64,000 bases of DNA from Gammaproteobacteria bacterium (GTDB taxonomy: Bacteria > Pseudomonadota > Gammaproteobacteria > Xanthomonadales > Marinicellaceae): assembly GCA_041395445.1 (NCBI GenBank), contig JAWLAO010000002.1, forward strand, positions 440,987 through 504,986, read 5' to 3'. A model generated the notes under the pieces. The model ran no database searches, had not been told where the DNA came from, and worked only from the letters and a program-made list of their open reading frames with translations. Both the position numbers and the translations under genes were made by a program. Every line of letters starts with the position of its first letter. Position 1 is the stretch's first letter. Shown here one piece after another: positions 1 to 8,254 of this stretch.

Positions 1-1
1 T

Positions 2-199
2 TTTTCCACAAGAATAGGAGCGTTTTTTGGGTTAGATGTTATTGTTTCGGCAATTGTATTGGTCGTGTTTGTTTTGTGTGAAGGGAAAAGGCTCAGTATT
101 TCAAACTTGTGGATACCTGTTGCAGCTACGTTTTGTGTAGGAGTTTCTTTCGGATTGCCTTTGTTTCTTTGCATGAGGCAAAGTAAAATAGAAAGTTAG
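2..199 (+). CDS. DUF2834 family membrane protein, C-terminal part
   Basis: This reading frame is open from the window edge to a TAG at 197-199, so the start lies outside the window and only the last 65 residues are visible. They contain the pattern STRIGAFFGLDVIVSA followed by a hydrophobic segment, then EGKRLSISNLW, a second hydrophobic segment and a short polar tail. That arrangement (two helices with an E-G-(K/R)-R-L loop) matches my memory of the small DUF2834 inner-membrane family, whose function is unknown. The frame is only 65 codons long and has no visible start, so the call rests on that pattern. Confidence 0.6.
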   Translation, partial: FSTRIGAFFGLDVIVSAIVLVVFVLCEGKRLSISNLWIPVAATFCVGVSFGLPLFLCMRQSKIES

Positions 200-304
200 T
201 TTAGGAAAAAATATAGTTTTTTTGGTTTTGACCTTGAGCTATCGTATCCTTTGAAAGTAGGATAACAACACTTACATAAAAGAGAGACAAGAGGTTTAAT
301 TGTT

Positions 305-910
305 ATGCCAACATCAATAGTTGTGGTCGATGATTTTTTGGATGATCCTTACACTTTTAGAAAAGCGGCTCTTGGGTTAACCTATCCGAATGCCGAAGGA
401 CCATATCCAGGAAGAAACTCAGTTGAGCGAATCAATCTTGAGGGCCTGGATAATGAGGTTTCCCGGTTGGTTGGTGAGCCATTAGTATCAATGGAACATA
501 ATCAAGCACATGGGAAATGCCGAATTGCATTGGAGTCCGATATTGGGGCGGCTAAAGTCCACGTTGATGGCTCACACTGGTCGGGGATTTTATATTTAAG
601 TGAACCGGATGATTGTCGGGGAGGTACTGAGTTTTTTCGCCACAAAGCCACGAACACCGAACGAGCGCCATTTAGCGATCAGGAGTGTTTTGAAAAGTTT
701 GGAGCGAACTCAGCTAAACAATGGGTTGCTGACTTATTGGAAAAAGACTCCAATGATGATTCAAAGTGGGAAATGACCATGAGAGTTCCGATGCGTTTCA
801 ATCGTTTAGTGCTTTTACGCCCTTGGTTTTGGCATACTGCTGGTGAGAGTTTTGGTAATAATAAAGAGAATGGCCGATTAGTGTATCTAATGTTTTTCCG
901 TTCAGCTTAA
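305..910 (+). CDS. DUF6445 family protein, 2-oxoglutarate/Fe(II) oxygenase-like
   Basis: This 201-residue soluble protein has no signal peptide. It resembles the DUF6445 family, often found with TonB-receptor or tryptophan-halogenase-type genes in aquatic proteobacteria. The visible signature is H86-x-D88 (VHVD), a distal H177 (FWHTAG) and R191 (GRLVYL). This is the spacing of the HxD...H...R iron and 2-oxoglutarate site of cupin-type oxygenases, so an oxygenase fold is a reasonable inference. The substrate cannot be read from sequence. A TTGACC hexamer lies at 228-233, but no convincing -10 element pairs with it. The gene stands alone, with 105 bp upstream and about 200 bp downstream. Confidence 0.6.
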   Translation: MPTSIVVVDDFLDDPYTFRKAALGLTYPNAEGPYPGRNSVERINLEGLDNEVSRLVGEPLVSMEHNQAHGKCRIALESDIGAAKVHVDGSHWSGILYLSEPDDCRGGTEFFRHKATNTERAPFSDQECFEKFGANSAKQWVADLLEKDSNDDSKWEMTMRVPMRFNRLVLLRPWFWHTAGESFGNNKENGRLVYLMFFRSA

Positions 911-1116
911 TAAAGTATTAGATTTGGACTTAGCAAGTATTTAGATAATTATTAATTAACAACATGCCAAGCTCTGGAGGAAGCTTCGTACAACGTCCCG
1001 TTTGAGCTACTAAATTATTAGATAAAACCCTTTCTTTTGATGTAATGTTAGTTGTAGTTGGAGTGGTTTGAAGTAAAATTTGAATAATTATTAATAACTA
1101 AATAATCGAGAATAAA

Positions 1117-2334
1117 TTGAAACTAGCTATACTCTCTCGCGCTCCAAAAGCTTATAGCACCCGTCGTCTTAAAGAAGCAGCTCTGGATAGAGGAATCGAT
1201 GTAAAGGTGCTTGATACACTAAAATTTTCTATCGACTTAAAACAAGGCTCACCGGATTTATATTTTCGTGGTAAACAACTCAGTCACTATGATGCTGTTT
1301 TACCTAGGATTGGAGCATCGGTAACTTATCATGGAACCGCTGTGGTCAGGCAGTTTCAACAGATGGATGTTTTTTGCGCAAACACAGCTCATGGAATTGC
1401 CAATTCAAGAGATAAACTTCGCAGTTTACAAATTTTAGCCCGCCATCATATTGGCATACCTGAAACAACTTTTGTTCGTGATAAAAAAGATGTCTTGCCG
1501 GCGATTCATCGTGTGGGTGGAGCTCCTGTTATTATTAAACTCATTGAGGGAACTCAGGGTATCGGTGTTTTATTGGCTGATACTGTCAATGCGGCTGAGT
1601 CCATCATTGAGCTGTTACAGAGTCAGAAACAAGATGTTTTGATTCAAAAGTTTGTCGCTGAAAGTCGTGGTAAAGATATTCGGGCTTTAGTCGTTGGAGA
1701 TCGAGTTGTTGCTGCTATGCGTCGAGTCGCCCAAGGGCAAGAGTTCCGAAGCAATGTTCATCGAGGAGGAGTCGCTCAAGCCATTGACTTACCAAAAGAG
1801 TATGAAGATGTTGCTATTCGGGCAGCTCAAATTCTGGGTCTGAGAGTGGCCGGTGTTGATATGCTGGAAAGCTCTACCGGACCGCAAATTATGGAAGTAA
1901 ACTCTTCCCCGGGTTTGGAAGGAATAGAAAGTTGCACACAACTTGATGTTGCTGGAGCGATTATTGATTACATTGCTGCTCAAATTGAGTTTCCTGAAAT
2001 TGATATTCGCCAGCGACTAACTGTCAGTAAAGGTTATGGAGTGAATGAGCTTTATATTCCTGAAGGGTCTGAGTATGTTGGCAAGAAAATTGCTGATATA
2101 GATTTATCTGAAAAAGACCTCAATGTGCTAACTTTGTACAGAGGAAGTAAAGTCATTCCAAACCCCAAACCGGACAGAGTGATGGAACCGGGAGATAAAC
2201 TTCTTTGCTTTGGTAAGCTAGAGTCCATGCGCGGAATGATTCCGGCGCGCACTCGGAAAAAACGCCGTCCAACAGTTCATGAACTACCGGACACTCCGGT
2301 TACGCACCATCAGGAGTCCACAAATCATGAGTAA
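1117..2334 (+). CDS. rimK: RimK-type ATP-grasp ligase with C-terminal RCK_C domain
   Basis: RimK adds glutamate residues to the C terminus of ribosomal protein S6 (ATP-grasp ligase, cytoplasm). Residues 1-300 align with ordinary RimK: the N-terminal MKLAILSR strand, an ATP-grasp core with VIIKLIEGTQGIGV, RGKDIRALVVG and the metal-binding MEVNSSPGLEGIE. At 405 residues it is about 100 longer than E. coli RimK. The extension from about residue 305 (ELYIPEGSEYVGKKIADIDL...GDKLLCFG) looks like a TrkA-C/RCK_C ligand-binding domain, a fusion known in some RimK proteins. The start is TTG, placed where homologous RimK proteins begin. It overlaps the following rimB-like gene by 8 bases, so the two are translationally coupled. 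Confidence 0.9.
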   Translation: MKLAILSRAPKAYSTRRLKEAALDRGIDVKVLDTLKFSIDLKQGSPDLYFRGKQLSHYDAVLPRIGASVTYHGTAVVRQFQQMDVFCANTAHGIANSRDKLRSLQILARHHIGIPETTFVRDKKDVLPAIHRVGGAPVIIKLIEGTQGIGVLLADTVNAAESIIELLQSQKQDVLIQKFVAESRGKDIRALVVGDRVVAAMRRVAQGQEFRSNVHRGGVAQAIDLPKEYEDVAIRAAQILGLRVAGVDMLESSTGPQIMEVNSSPGLEGIESCTQLDVAGAIIDYIAAQIEFPEIDIRQRLTVSKGYGVNELYIPEGSEYVGKKIADIDLSEKDLNVLTLYRGSKVIPNPKPDRVMEPGDKLLCFGKLESMRGMIPARTRKKRRPTVHELPDTPVTHHQESTNHE

Positions 2335-2767
2335 TATACTTGGATGGAGAGAATGGGTTTCACTTCCAGAACTGGGAATTAATAAAATTAAAGCGAAAGT
2401 TGATACCGGAGCAAGAACATCGGCATTGCATGCTTTTGATGTGAGGTTAGAAGAGAGAGACGGTAAAAAAATAGTTCGCTTCAAAATTCACCCTAAGCAA
2501 CGGGATGTGGAGACTGTTGTGGAGTGCGAAGCGCCATTACACGATGAAAGAAAGGTTCGTGATTCAGGTGGTCACAGCGAAATGCGTTATGTTATCCAAT
2601 CAACAATTACAATCGGAGGCGTAGCTCATAAAGCTGAGATTACCTTAACAAATCGTGACTCAATGGGATTCAGAATGTTACTTGGCAGAACCACGATGCG
2701 AGGGCATTATCTGGTTGATTCGGGACAATCTTACTTAATGAAAAAGAAAAAGCCAAAAAGTGACTGA
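2327..2767 (+). CDS. rimB: RimB-like retropepsin-type protease (PF05618)
   Basis: This 146-residue protein belongs to the family once annotated as ATP-dependent zinc protease. It is now viewed as a retropepsin-like aspartic protease (RimB) that trims the glutamate tails made by RimK. The catalytic VDTGARTSALHA motif sits near residues 24-35, and the partner loop (MGFRMLLGRTTMRG) lies near the C terminus. The frame is open further upstream, but the ATG at 2327 is chosen because CAGGAG at 2311-2316 is a good ribosome binding site and homologues start with this W-R-E-W region. The overlap with rimK supports a writer/eraser pair acting on S6. Confidence 0.85.
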   Translation: MSNILGWREWVSLPELGINKIKAKVDTGARTSALHAFDVRLEERDGKKIVRFKIHPKQRDVETVVECEAPLHDERKVRDSGGHSEMRYVIQSTITIGGVAHKAEITLTNRDSMGFRMLLGRTTMRGHYLVDSGQSYLMKKKKPKSD

Positions 2768-3095
2768 GCAAATTCCAACATGGTATAAAGAAGCAAAACA
2801 AAAAGAAATTAGCTTTATAGTATTGGTTTATGGAAAAGCAGAAGGTTTTGTATTTTGTCCTGATAATTTAGAAAAACCTTTTCGAGTCGGCGGAGATTAC
2901 GACGGTACCTGGCAAACAGATGCCAATGGTGCTTTAAATCACTATAACAATTATTTTAATAAAGCTTTCCTGGATAAAGTTGAGTGGTTCATACCTTATG
3001 TTAGAAAAGTGGCAAACAATCAGGACTTTTCTATTAGAGATTTAAATATTGATAAAAGAGGTCTGAAAATAATCAAAGGCAAATGGCCATGGTGA
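2760..3095 (+). CDS. Hypothetical protein, rimK-rimB operon
   Basis: I do not recognise this 111-residue protein. It starts with GTG and overlaps rimB by 8 bases, the same coupling geometry as rimK/rimB, which supports it being a real third member of the operon. It is soluble and rich in aromatic residues (W8, W51, W76, W109, W111), with no signal peptide and no evident catalytic motif. The sequence FVFCPDNLEKPFRVGGDYDGTW is the most distinctive part. A link to S6 modification is inferred only from position. It could also be an unrelated small binding protein. Confidence 0.6.
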   Translation: MTEQIPTWYKEAKQKEISFIVLVYGKAEGFVFCPDNLEKPFRVGGDYDGTWQTDANGALNHYNNYFNKAFLDKVEWFIPYVRKVANNQDFSIRDLNIDKRGLKIIKGKWPW

Positions 3096-3108
3096 CACTT
3101 CCGTAGTA

Positions 3109-3759
3109 ATGATGAAAACAAAACTTTTTTTCATTGTAATTTTGCAAATAGCAACGAGCTCAGTTATTTGTGCTGATTCAGAGGTATTGAAAGAATACAA
3201 AACAATCGGGTTAAAAAGCAAAATTGATTTTGAAGTGTTTGAATATGCTTTGAATGGATTCAAATTAATTAAGAATAAAACTAATGATTCAATTTTGACG
3301 ATTATAGATTACTCAAAACCATCCACTGAATATCGCTTATATATAATAGACTTAAATAATAAAAAGCTTATCTCAGAATCGTTAGTGGCTCATGGCAGAA
3401 ACTCTGGTGAAAACAAAGCGATTGATTTTTCAAATGTGAAGAACTCAAAAAAAAGCAGCTTGGGTTTTTACAAGACAGCAGAAACATATACTGGTAAACA
3501 TGGGTATTCATTGAAACTGGATGGGCTTGAAAAAAATATTAATGATAATGCCAGAGAAAGAGCGATAGTCATTCATGGAGCTTGGTATGTTAGTGAGGAG
3601 TTTATTGATAAACATGGAAGACTAGGTCGTAGTTGGGGCTGCCCGGCATTGCCTATAGATATGCATAAGAAAATAATTGATACCATAAAAAATGGCTCTT
3701 ATTTGTATATCCATGGAGATGATAAAAACTATAAAAAAACCTCAAATTTCAACTTCTAA
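3109..3759 (+). CDS. Secreted murein L,D-transpeptidase catalytic domain family protein
   Basis: This 216-residue protein has a Sec signal peptide (hydrophobic residues 5-20, likely cleavage after ICA at 20-22), so it is predicted to act in the periplasm. The pattern IHGAWY (H156-G157) followed by GRSWGCPALP (S175, C178) is the catalytic signature of the YkuD_2 branch of L,D-transpeptidases. In that branch the Cys attacks the third-position diaminopimelate bond of peptidoglycan. The SLGFYKTAETYTGKHGYSL stretch is also typical. Two adjacent ATG codons (3109, 3112) could each be the start. It follows the preceding gene by 13 bases but without clear coupling. Whether it cross-links peptidoglycan or attaches proteins cannot be told. 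Confidence 0.85.
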   Translation: MMKTKLFFIVILQIATSSVICADSEVLKEYKTIGLKSKIDFEVFEYALNGFKLIKNKTNDSILTIIDYSKPSTEYRLYIIDLNNKKLISESLVAHGRNSGENKAIDFSNVKNSKKSSLGFYKTAETYTGKHGYSLKLDGLEKNINDNARERAIVIHGAWYVSEEFIDKHGRLGRSWGCPALPIDMHKKIIDTIKNGSYLYIHGDDKNYKKTSNFNF

Positions 3760-4078
3760 AAACCCATAAAAAAAGTACATCAACGAGAGAGCTTGGTGCT
3801 TTAAAGGTTCAGTTCCCTTTGAATAATTATCTTGAAAAGAGTTTTTAGCCTTTATTATTTATTATTAAATTTATTACTAACAAAACAATTGAATTAATAA
3901 ATATATCATTTATACGATAGTTGAAGACAACACTATCAATTTAAAATATAGAATGATATAATAATATTATACTATTTTACAAATAACATGTTTGCTCCTA
4001 GAATGTGAGTCATCAGTTTGATATCTGTAATAAGTATTCTAGTTATCATAAATTTTAATCATATTCTGGAGAAAACCA
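3760..4078 (+). other. AT-rich intergenic region upstream of katG
   Basis: This 319 bp stretch has no credible open frame. The first 100 bases hold no clear terminator. From about 3840 on it is extremely AT-rich. A GATAGT-N10-ACTATC palindrome (3916-3937) and a TATAAT (3957-3962) form the only plausible control elements, described separately. GGAG at about 4069 serves as the katG ribosome binding site. Confidence 0.6.
3916..3962 (+). promoter_or_regulatory. Candidate katG promoter with flanking palindrome
   Basis: A perfect -10 box TATAAT (3957-3962) lies 117 bases before the katG ATG. No good -35 hexamer stands 16-18 bases upstream, which is typical of activator-dependent promoters. Instead there is a GATAGT/ACTATC inverted repeat (3916-3921 and 3932-3937) just upstream. 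ATAG and CTAT are the tetranucleotides of OxyR sites, but their spacing here (12 bases, not 7) does not fit the OxyR consensus, so the regulator is unassigned. Confidence 0.35.
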
Positions 4079-6235
4079 ATGTCTCAAAATAAATGTCCGG
4101 TCATGCACGGAGCAGCAACCGAATCAAAACAATCAAATATGGAATGGTGGCCTAATGCACTGAATCTCGATATCTTGCATCAACACGATACAAAAACAAA
4201 CCCTATGGGTGAAGATTTCGATTATCAGGAAGAAGTCAAAAAACTGGATTTCAAAGCACTCAAACAAGATTTAATTGACTTGATGACTGACAGTCAGGAC
4301 TGGTGGCCAGCGGATTGGGGACACTATGGCGGATTGATGATTCGTATGTCCTGGCACGCTGCAGGAAGTTATCGCGTGGCTGACGGACGCGGTGGTGCGG
4401 GAACGGGAAATCAAAGGTTTGCTCCATTAAACTCTTGGCCTGATAATGCAAATCTGGACAAGGCAAGACGCTTGCTGTGGCCGATCAAGAAAAAATACGG
4501 GAATAAATTAAGTTGGGCAGACTTGTTAGTTTATGCCGGAACAGTCGCCTATGAGTCAATGGGCTTGAAAACTTATGGCTTTGCGTTCGGACGTGAAGAT
4601 ATTTGGCACCCTGAAAAAGATATCTATTGGGGCTCAGAAAAAGAATGGTTAGCGCCATCGGGAGGAGAAGGTAGCCGATATTCCGGACAAAGAGATTTGG
4701 AGAACCCATTAGCAGCAGTAATGATGGGGCTGATTTATGTTAACCCTGAAGGAGTGGATGGGAATCCAGATCCATTAAAAACCGCAGCAGATGTCCGTGT
4801 CACTTTTGAAAGAATGGCAATGAATGATGAAGAAACGGTTGCCTTGACGGCCGGTGGCCATACTGTTGGAAAATCACATGGAAATGGTGATGCTGGTTTG
4901 TTAGGACCGGATCCTGAAGCAGCAGATATTGACGAACAAGGCTTAGGTTGGAATAACAAAACGAAACGAGGCATTGGACGCAACACTGTAACCAGTGGCA
5001 TCGAAGGGGCATGGACCACGTATCCAACCCAATGGGATAACGGCTATTTTAAATTGTTGCTAGGTTATGACTGGGAGTTAACAAAAAGCCCTGCCGGAGC
5101 GTGGCAATGGGAGCCTGTCAATATCAAGGAAGAAGATAAGCCTGTTGATGTTGAAGACTCGTCAATTCGTTATAACCCTATCATGACAGATGCGGACATG
5201 GCGATGAAAATGGACCCTGAATATCGAAAAATATCCGAAAAATTTTATAACAATCCGGACTATTTTTCTGAGGTATTTGCAAAAGCATGGTTTAAATTAA
5301 CACACAGAGACTTAGGTCCTAAATCACGTTACATTGGGCCGGAAGTTCCACAAGAAGATTTAATCTGGCAAGACTCTGTTCCTACAGGGAATACTAATTT
5401 TGATATTGAACTGGCAAAAAGCAAAATCGCTGATAGCGGGTTGAGTATCAGTGAAATGGTTAGTACAGCATGGGATAGTGTTCGTACTTTCAGAGGGTCT
5501 GATAATCGTGGTGGAGCCAATGGCGCAAGAATTCGTTTGACTCCTCAAAAAGATTGGGAAGGAAATGAACCCCAACGACTACAAAAGGTTTTAGCGGTTC
5601 TTGAAAGTATTGCTAGTGATGTAAGTGCCAGTGTTGCAGATATCATTGTTCTCGCAGGTTCCGTTGGCATTGAACAAGCTGCAAAAGCAGCAGATTTAGA
5701 AATTACGGTTCCTTTTCAGGCCGGGCGAGGAGATGCAACTCAGGAAATGACCGATGTTGATTCTTTTCAGTATTTGGAGCCCGTTCATGACGGATTCCGT
5801 AACTGGTTGAAAAAGAACTATGTTGTGAGTGCGGAAGAACTGTTGCTGGATAAAGCACAGTTGCTGGGATTAACAGCAAAAGAAATGACAGTCTTAATAG
5901 GAGGGATGCGTGTTCTGGGAACCAATCATGGCGGAACAAAACACGGAGTATTTACAAATCAGCAAGGTGTTTTATCCAATGATTTCTTTGTAAATCTGAC
6001 AGATATGAGCTATACATGGAATCCTGTTTCTGACAATCTTTATGAAATTCGCGACCGAAAATCAGGTGAAACTGTTTGGACAGCAACTCGAGTCGACTTG
6101 GTTTTTGGTTCGAATTCAATTCTTAGAGCTTATGCCGAAGTTTACGCACAAGATGATAACAAGGAAAAATTTGTTAAAGACTTTGTATCGGCTTGGACAA
6201 AAGTGATGAATGCCGACAGATTTGATTTGAAATAA
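4079..6235 (+). CDS. katG: Catalase-peroxidase KatG
   Basis: This 718-residue haem enzyme removes hydrogen peroxide by catalase and peroxidase reactions. All active-site features are visible: distal R89, W92 and H93 (RMSWHAAGSYR), proximal haem ligand H261 (AGGHTVGKSHG), and Tyr220 (MGLIYVNPEG) and Met246 (RMAMND). These last two form the W-Y-M adduct with W92 that is needed for catalase activity. The second, haem-free domain (residues about 420-718) is complete, and the length is normal for bacterial KatG. No signal peptide is seen, so it is cytoplasmic. GGAG precedes the ATG. It is probably transcribed alone from the AT-rich upstream region. Confidence 0.97.
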   Translation: MSQNKCPVMHGAATESKQSNMEWWPNALNLDILHQHDTKTNPMGEDFDYQEEVKKLDFKALKQDLIDLMTDSQDWWPADWGHYGGLMIRMSWHAAGSYRVADGRGGAGTGNQRFAPLNSWPDNANLDKARRLLWPIKKKYGNKLSWADLLVYAGTVAYESMGLKTYGFAFGREDIWHPEKDIYWGSEKEWLAPSGGEGSRYSGQRDLENPLAAVMMGLIYVNPEGVDGNPDPLKTAADVRVTFERMAMNDEETVALTAGGHTVGKSHGNGDAGLLGPDPEAADIDEQGLGWNNKTKRGIGRNTVTSGIEGAWTTYPTQWDNGYFKLLLGYDWELTKSPAGAWQWEPVNIKEEDKPVDVEDSSIRYNPIMTDADMAMKMDPEYRKISEKFYNNPDYFSEVFAKAWFKLTHRDLGPKSRYIGPEVPQEDLIWQDSVPTGNTNFDIELAKSKIADSGLSISEMVSTAWDSVRTFRGSDNRGGANGARIRLTPQKDWEGNEPQRLQKVLAVLESIASDVSASVADIIVLAGSVGIEQAAKAADLEITVPFQAGRGDATQEMTDVDSFQYLEPVHDGFRNWLKKNYVVSAEELLLDKAQLLGLTAKEMTVLIGGMRVLGTNHGGTKHGVFTNQQGVLSNDFFVNLTDMSYTWNPVSDNLYEIRDRKSGETVWTATRVDLVFGSNSILRAYAEVYAQDDNKEKFVKDFVSAWTKVMNADRFDLK

Positions 6236-6248
6236 TATTATTTTTTGG

Positions 6249-6298
6249 CTCCCGGCACAAATTTATCCCTCTCTCCTCCTCCTTTTCAGTGTCGGGAG
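6249..6298 (+). terminator. Long hairpin after katG
   Basis: CTCCCGGCAC (6249-6258) can pair with GTGTCGGGAG (6289-6298) over 10 bp with one G-U pair, enclosing a pyrimidine-rich 30-base loop. It begins 13 bases after the katG stop. No T run follows the 3' arm, so it is not a textbook intrinsic terminator. It may stabilise the katG mRNA end. Confidence 0.4.
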
Positions 6299-6449
6299 TA
6301 TCAAAAAGCCGAAATACTCAATTTTCGAAAAATTAATTATAAAACCTGATTGTGCGTTTTTTAGAAACAGTATGTTTAAAAACACCCTGTTTATTTTTAT
6401 TATACGAACAAATAAACTGTGTCAACTACAAAATTAAAGGAACTTTAAC

Positions 6450-6986
6450 ATGAAAATCACAGCAATTATCGGAAGTTTGAGACAGAACTCTATTCATAGA
6501 GGGATTTTTGAAAGTTATAAAGAGTTAGCGAAGCAGTTCTTCACCTTGGAAGAAGGTGTTATTAGGAATATTCCACTTTATAATGAAGACGATGGAGGTA
6601 ATGATATTGTTCATCAACTGGCTGAACAAATATATCATTCTGACGGTGTTATATTTTTTTCACCAGAATATAATTATTCCGTTCCGGGAGTATTAAAGAA
6701 CGCGATAGATTGGCTGTCAAGAGCAACACCACAGCCATTTTCAGGCAAATCGGCAAGTATAATTGGTGCCAGCCCGGGGCAAATTGGTACTGCCAGAATG
6801 CAATATCATCTACGACAAATCGGTGTTTACCTTAATCTTCACTTTCTGAACAAACCCGAAGTCATGATATCAGGCTCGAATGATAAAATAAAAAATGGTA
6901 TCATTAATGACGAATCAACATTGTCTTTTTTGAAACACCATGCAGAGGAATTTCATAAGTTTACTCTGGGGATTGGAAAAACCTAA
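6450..6986 (+). CDS. NADPH-dependent FMN reductase family protein
   Basis: This 178-residue flavodoxin-fold reductase has the FMN phosphate loop GSLRQNS (residues 8-14) and the SPEYNYSVPGVLKNAIDWLSR signature that covers the flavin. It is followed by GKSASIIGASPGQIGTARMQ, typical of ChrR/ArsH/NQO-like enzymes. The expected reaction is two-electron reduction of quinones, azo compounds or chromate with NAD(P)H. It is cytoplasmic, with no signal peptide. AAAGGAAC gives a ribosome binding site before the ATG. Position next to katG suggests an oxidative or quinone stress role, but it has its own 200 bp upstream region. The true substrate is unknown. Confidence 0.85.
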   Translation: MKITAIIGSLRQNSIHRGIFESYKELAKQFFTLEEGVIRNIPLYNEDDGGNDIVHQLAEQIYHSDGVIFFSPEYNYSVPGVLKNAIDWLSRATPQPFSGKSASIIGASPGQIGTARMQYHLRQIGVYLNLHFLNKPEVMISGSNDKIKNGIINDESTLSFLKHHAEEFHKFTLGIGKT

Positions 6987-7069
6987 GGAAACAGTGAATA
7001 AACAATCATTGGTAGAAATTATTGACAGTTTGTTGCACAAAAATTAAACTCAAATAAAAAAGTCAATCT

Positions 7070-8254
7070 ATGGATTTTAAAATTAACCTAGAGCTTCAGC
7101 AGAAGCTGGACACAATCAATGAATTTTTGCATGAAGAAGTTTATCCTCTGGAAAAACTATTTCTATACCACAAATGGGATGAGCTCCTTCCATCACTCGA
7201 ACAATGTCGGGAAAAAGTCAAAACTCTGGGTTTATGGGCTCCAAATTTGCCAAAAGACACCGGTGGCAGTTACAGCGGGTTGCTAGATCTGGCTTTGATT
7301 GGCGAAGTCTTGGGACAATCTCCTCTGGGTCATTATATCTTTGGATGCCAGGCACCTGATGCTGGCAATGCGGAGTTGTTACACTTATTCGGAACAAAGA
7401 AGCAAAAAGAACAATGGTTGCTGCCTTTGGTAAAAGGTGAGATTCGTAGTTGTTTTGCCATGACTGAACCACACACAGCAGGATCGAACCCTACTCTGCT
7501 TGATAGTACGGCTGAATTAAAAAACAGACAATGGCATATTAACGGACGCAAGTGGTTTACAACTTCAGCCGAAGGCTCATCCTTTGCTATTGCGATGGTT
7601 GTTACTGACGAGAATGCAGAAAAACACAAACGAGCCAGTATGATTATTGTGCCGACTGAGACCGAAGGATTTAACATTATTCGCAATATTTCCGTGATGG
7701 GAGAAGAAGGAAAAGGTTATTTCAGTCACGCGGAAGTTGAGTTTGATAATTGTATCGTGCCACAAGAAAACCTGATTGGTCAAAGAGGCAGTGGATTTGC
7801 CTTGGCGCAAGAAAGGCTGGGTCCCGGACGCATTCAGCATTGTATGCGTTGGTTGGGAATCGGCGAGCGTTGCATCAATATCAGTAAACAATTCATGAAA
7901 AAAAGAAAAATCAGCTCTACTCAGGTTTTAGCACAACAACCTTTGATGCAGGCACAAATTGCTGAGTCTCTGGCTGAATTAGCATCAGCTCGACTGATGG
8001 TATTACAAACAGCTTGGAGCATTGAGCAAAATGGTTTTGAGCAATCAAAAAATATGATTTCGCTGATTAAGTTTCACACAGCGAACGTCGTGCAACGAGT
8101 CATTGATAGAAGTTTGCAATCGTTGGGAGCATTGGGAATGACTGATGATACTGTTGTTTCATTCTTTTACAGAGAAGAACGAGCCGCACGAATTTACGAT
8201 GGTGCTGATGAAGTTCATAAAATTGTTGCTGCCAGAGAGTTTTTAAAAAACTAA
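7070..8254 (+). CDS. Acyl-CoA dehydrogenase (ACAD10/11-like)
   Basis: This 394-residue FAD enzyme has the usual N-terminal helical domain, a middle beta domain (CFAMTEPHTAGSNPT, WFTTSAEGSS) and a C-terminal helical domain ending in RIYDGADEVHKIVAAREFLK. The GADEVH ending and the GPGRIQHCMRWLG stretch are typical of the ACAD10/ACAD11 branch rather than medium- or short-chain enzymes. Its stop codon overlaps the start of the next gene (TAATG), a kinase of the type fused to this dehydrogenase in animal ACAD10/11. In that family the kinase phosphorylates 4-hydroxyacyl-CoA and the dehydrogenase domain converts it to a beta-oxidation intermediate. This pair may do the same. Confidence 0.85.
   Translation: MDFKINLELQQKLDTINEFLHEEVYPLEKLFLYHKWDELLPSLEQCREKVKTLGLWAPNLPKDTGGSYSGLLDLALIGEVLGQSPLGHYIFGCQAPDAGNAELLHLFGTKKQKEQWLLPLVKGEIRSCFAMTEPHTAGSNPTLLDSTAELKNRQWHINGRKWFTTSAEGSSFAIAMVVTDENAEKHKRASMIIVPTETEGFNIIRNISVMGEEGKGYFSHAEVEFDNCIVPQENLIGQRGSGFALAQERLGPGRIQHCMRWLGIGERCINISKQFMKKRKISSTQVLAQQPLMQAQIAESLAELASARLMVLQTAWSIEQNGFEQSKNMISLIKFHTANVVQRVIDRSLQSLGALGMTDDTVVSFFYREERAARIYDGADEVHKIVAAREFLKN

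Noticed and set aside
3917..3951. Canonical OxyR binding site before katG
   Set aside because: ATAG and CTAT tetranucleotides are present, but the spacings (12 and 11 bases) do not fit the required 7-base periodic arrangement. In such AT-rich DNA these tetramers are expected by chance.
4735..5027. Minus-strand frames inside katG
   Set aside because: They lie completely within a well-conserved gene and encode no recognisable domain.
6249..6298. Riboswitch or structured RNA after katG
   Set aside because: The single 10-bp hairpin with a pyrimidine loop shows no known aptamer pattern and is better explained as an mRNA 3' structure.
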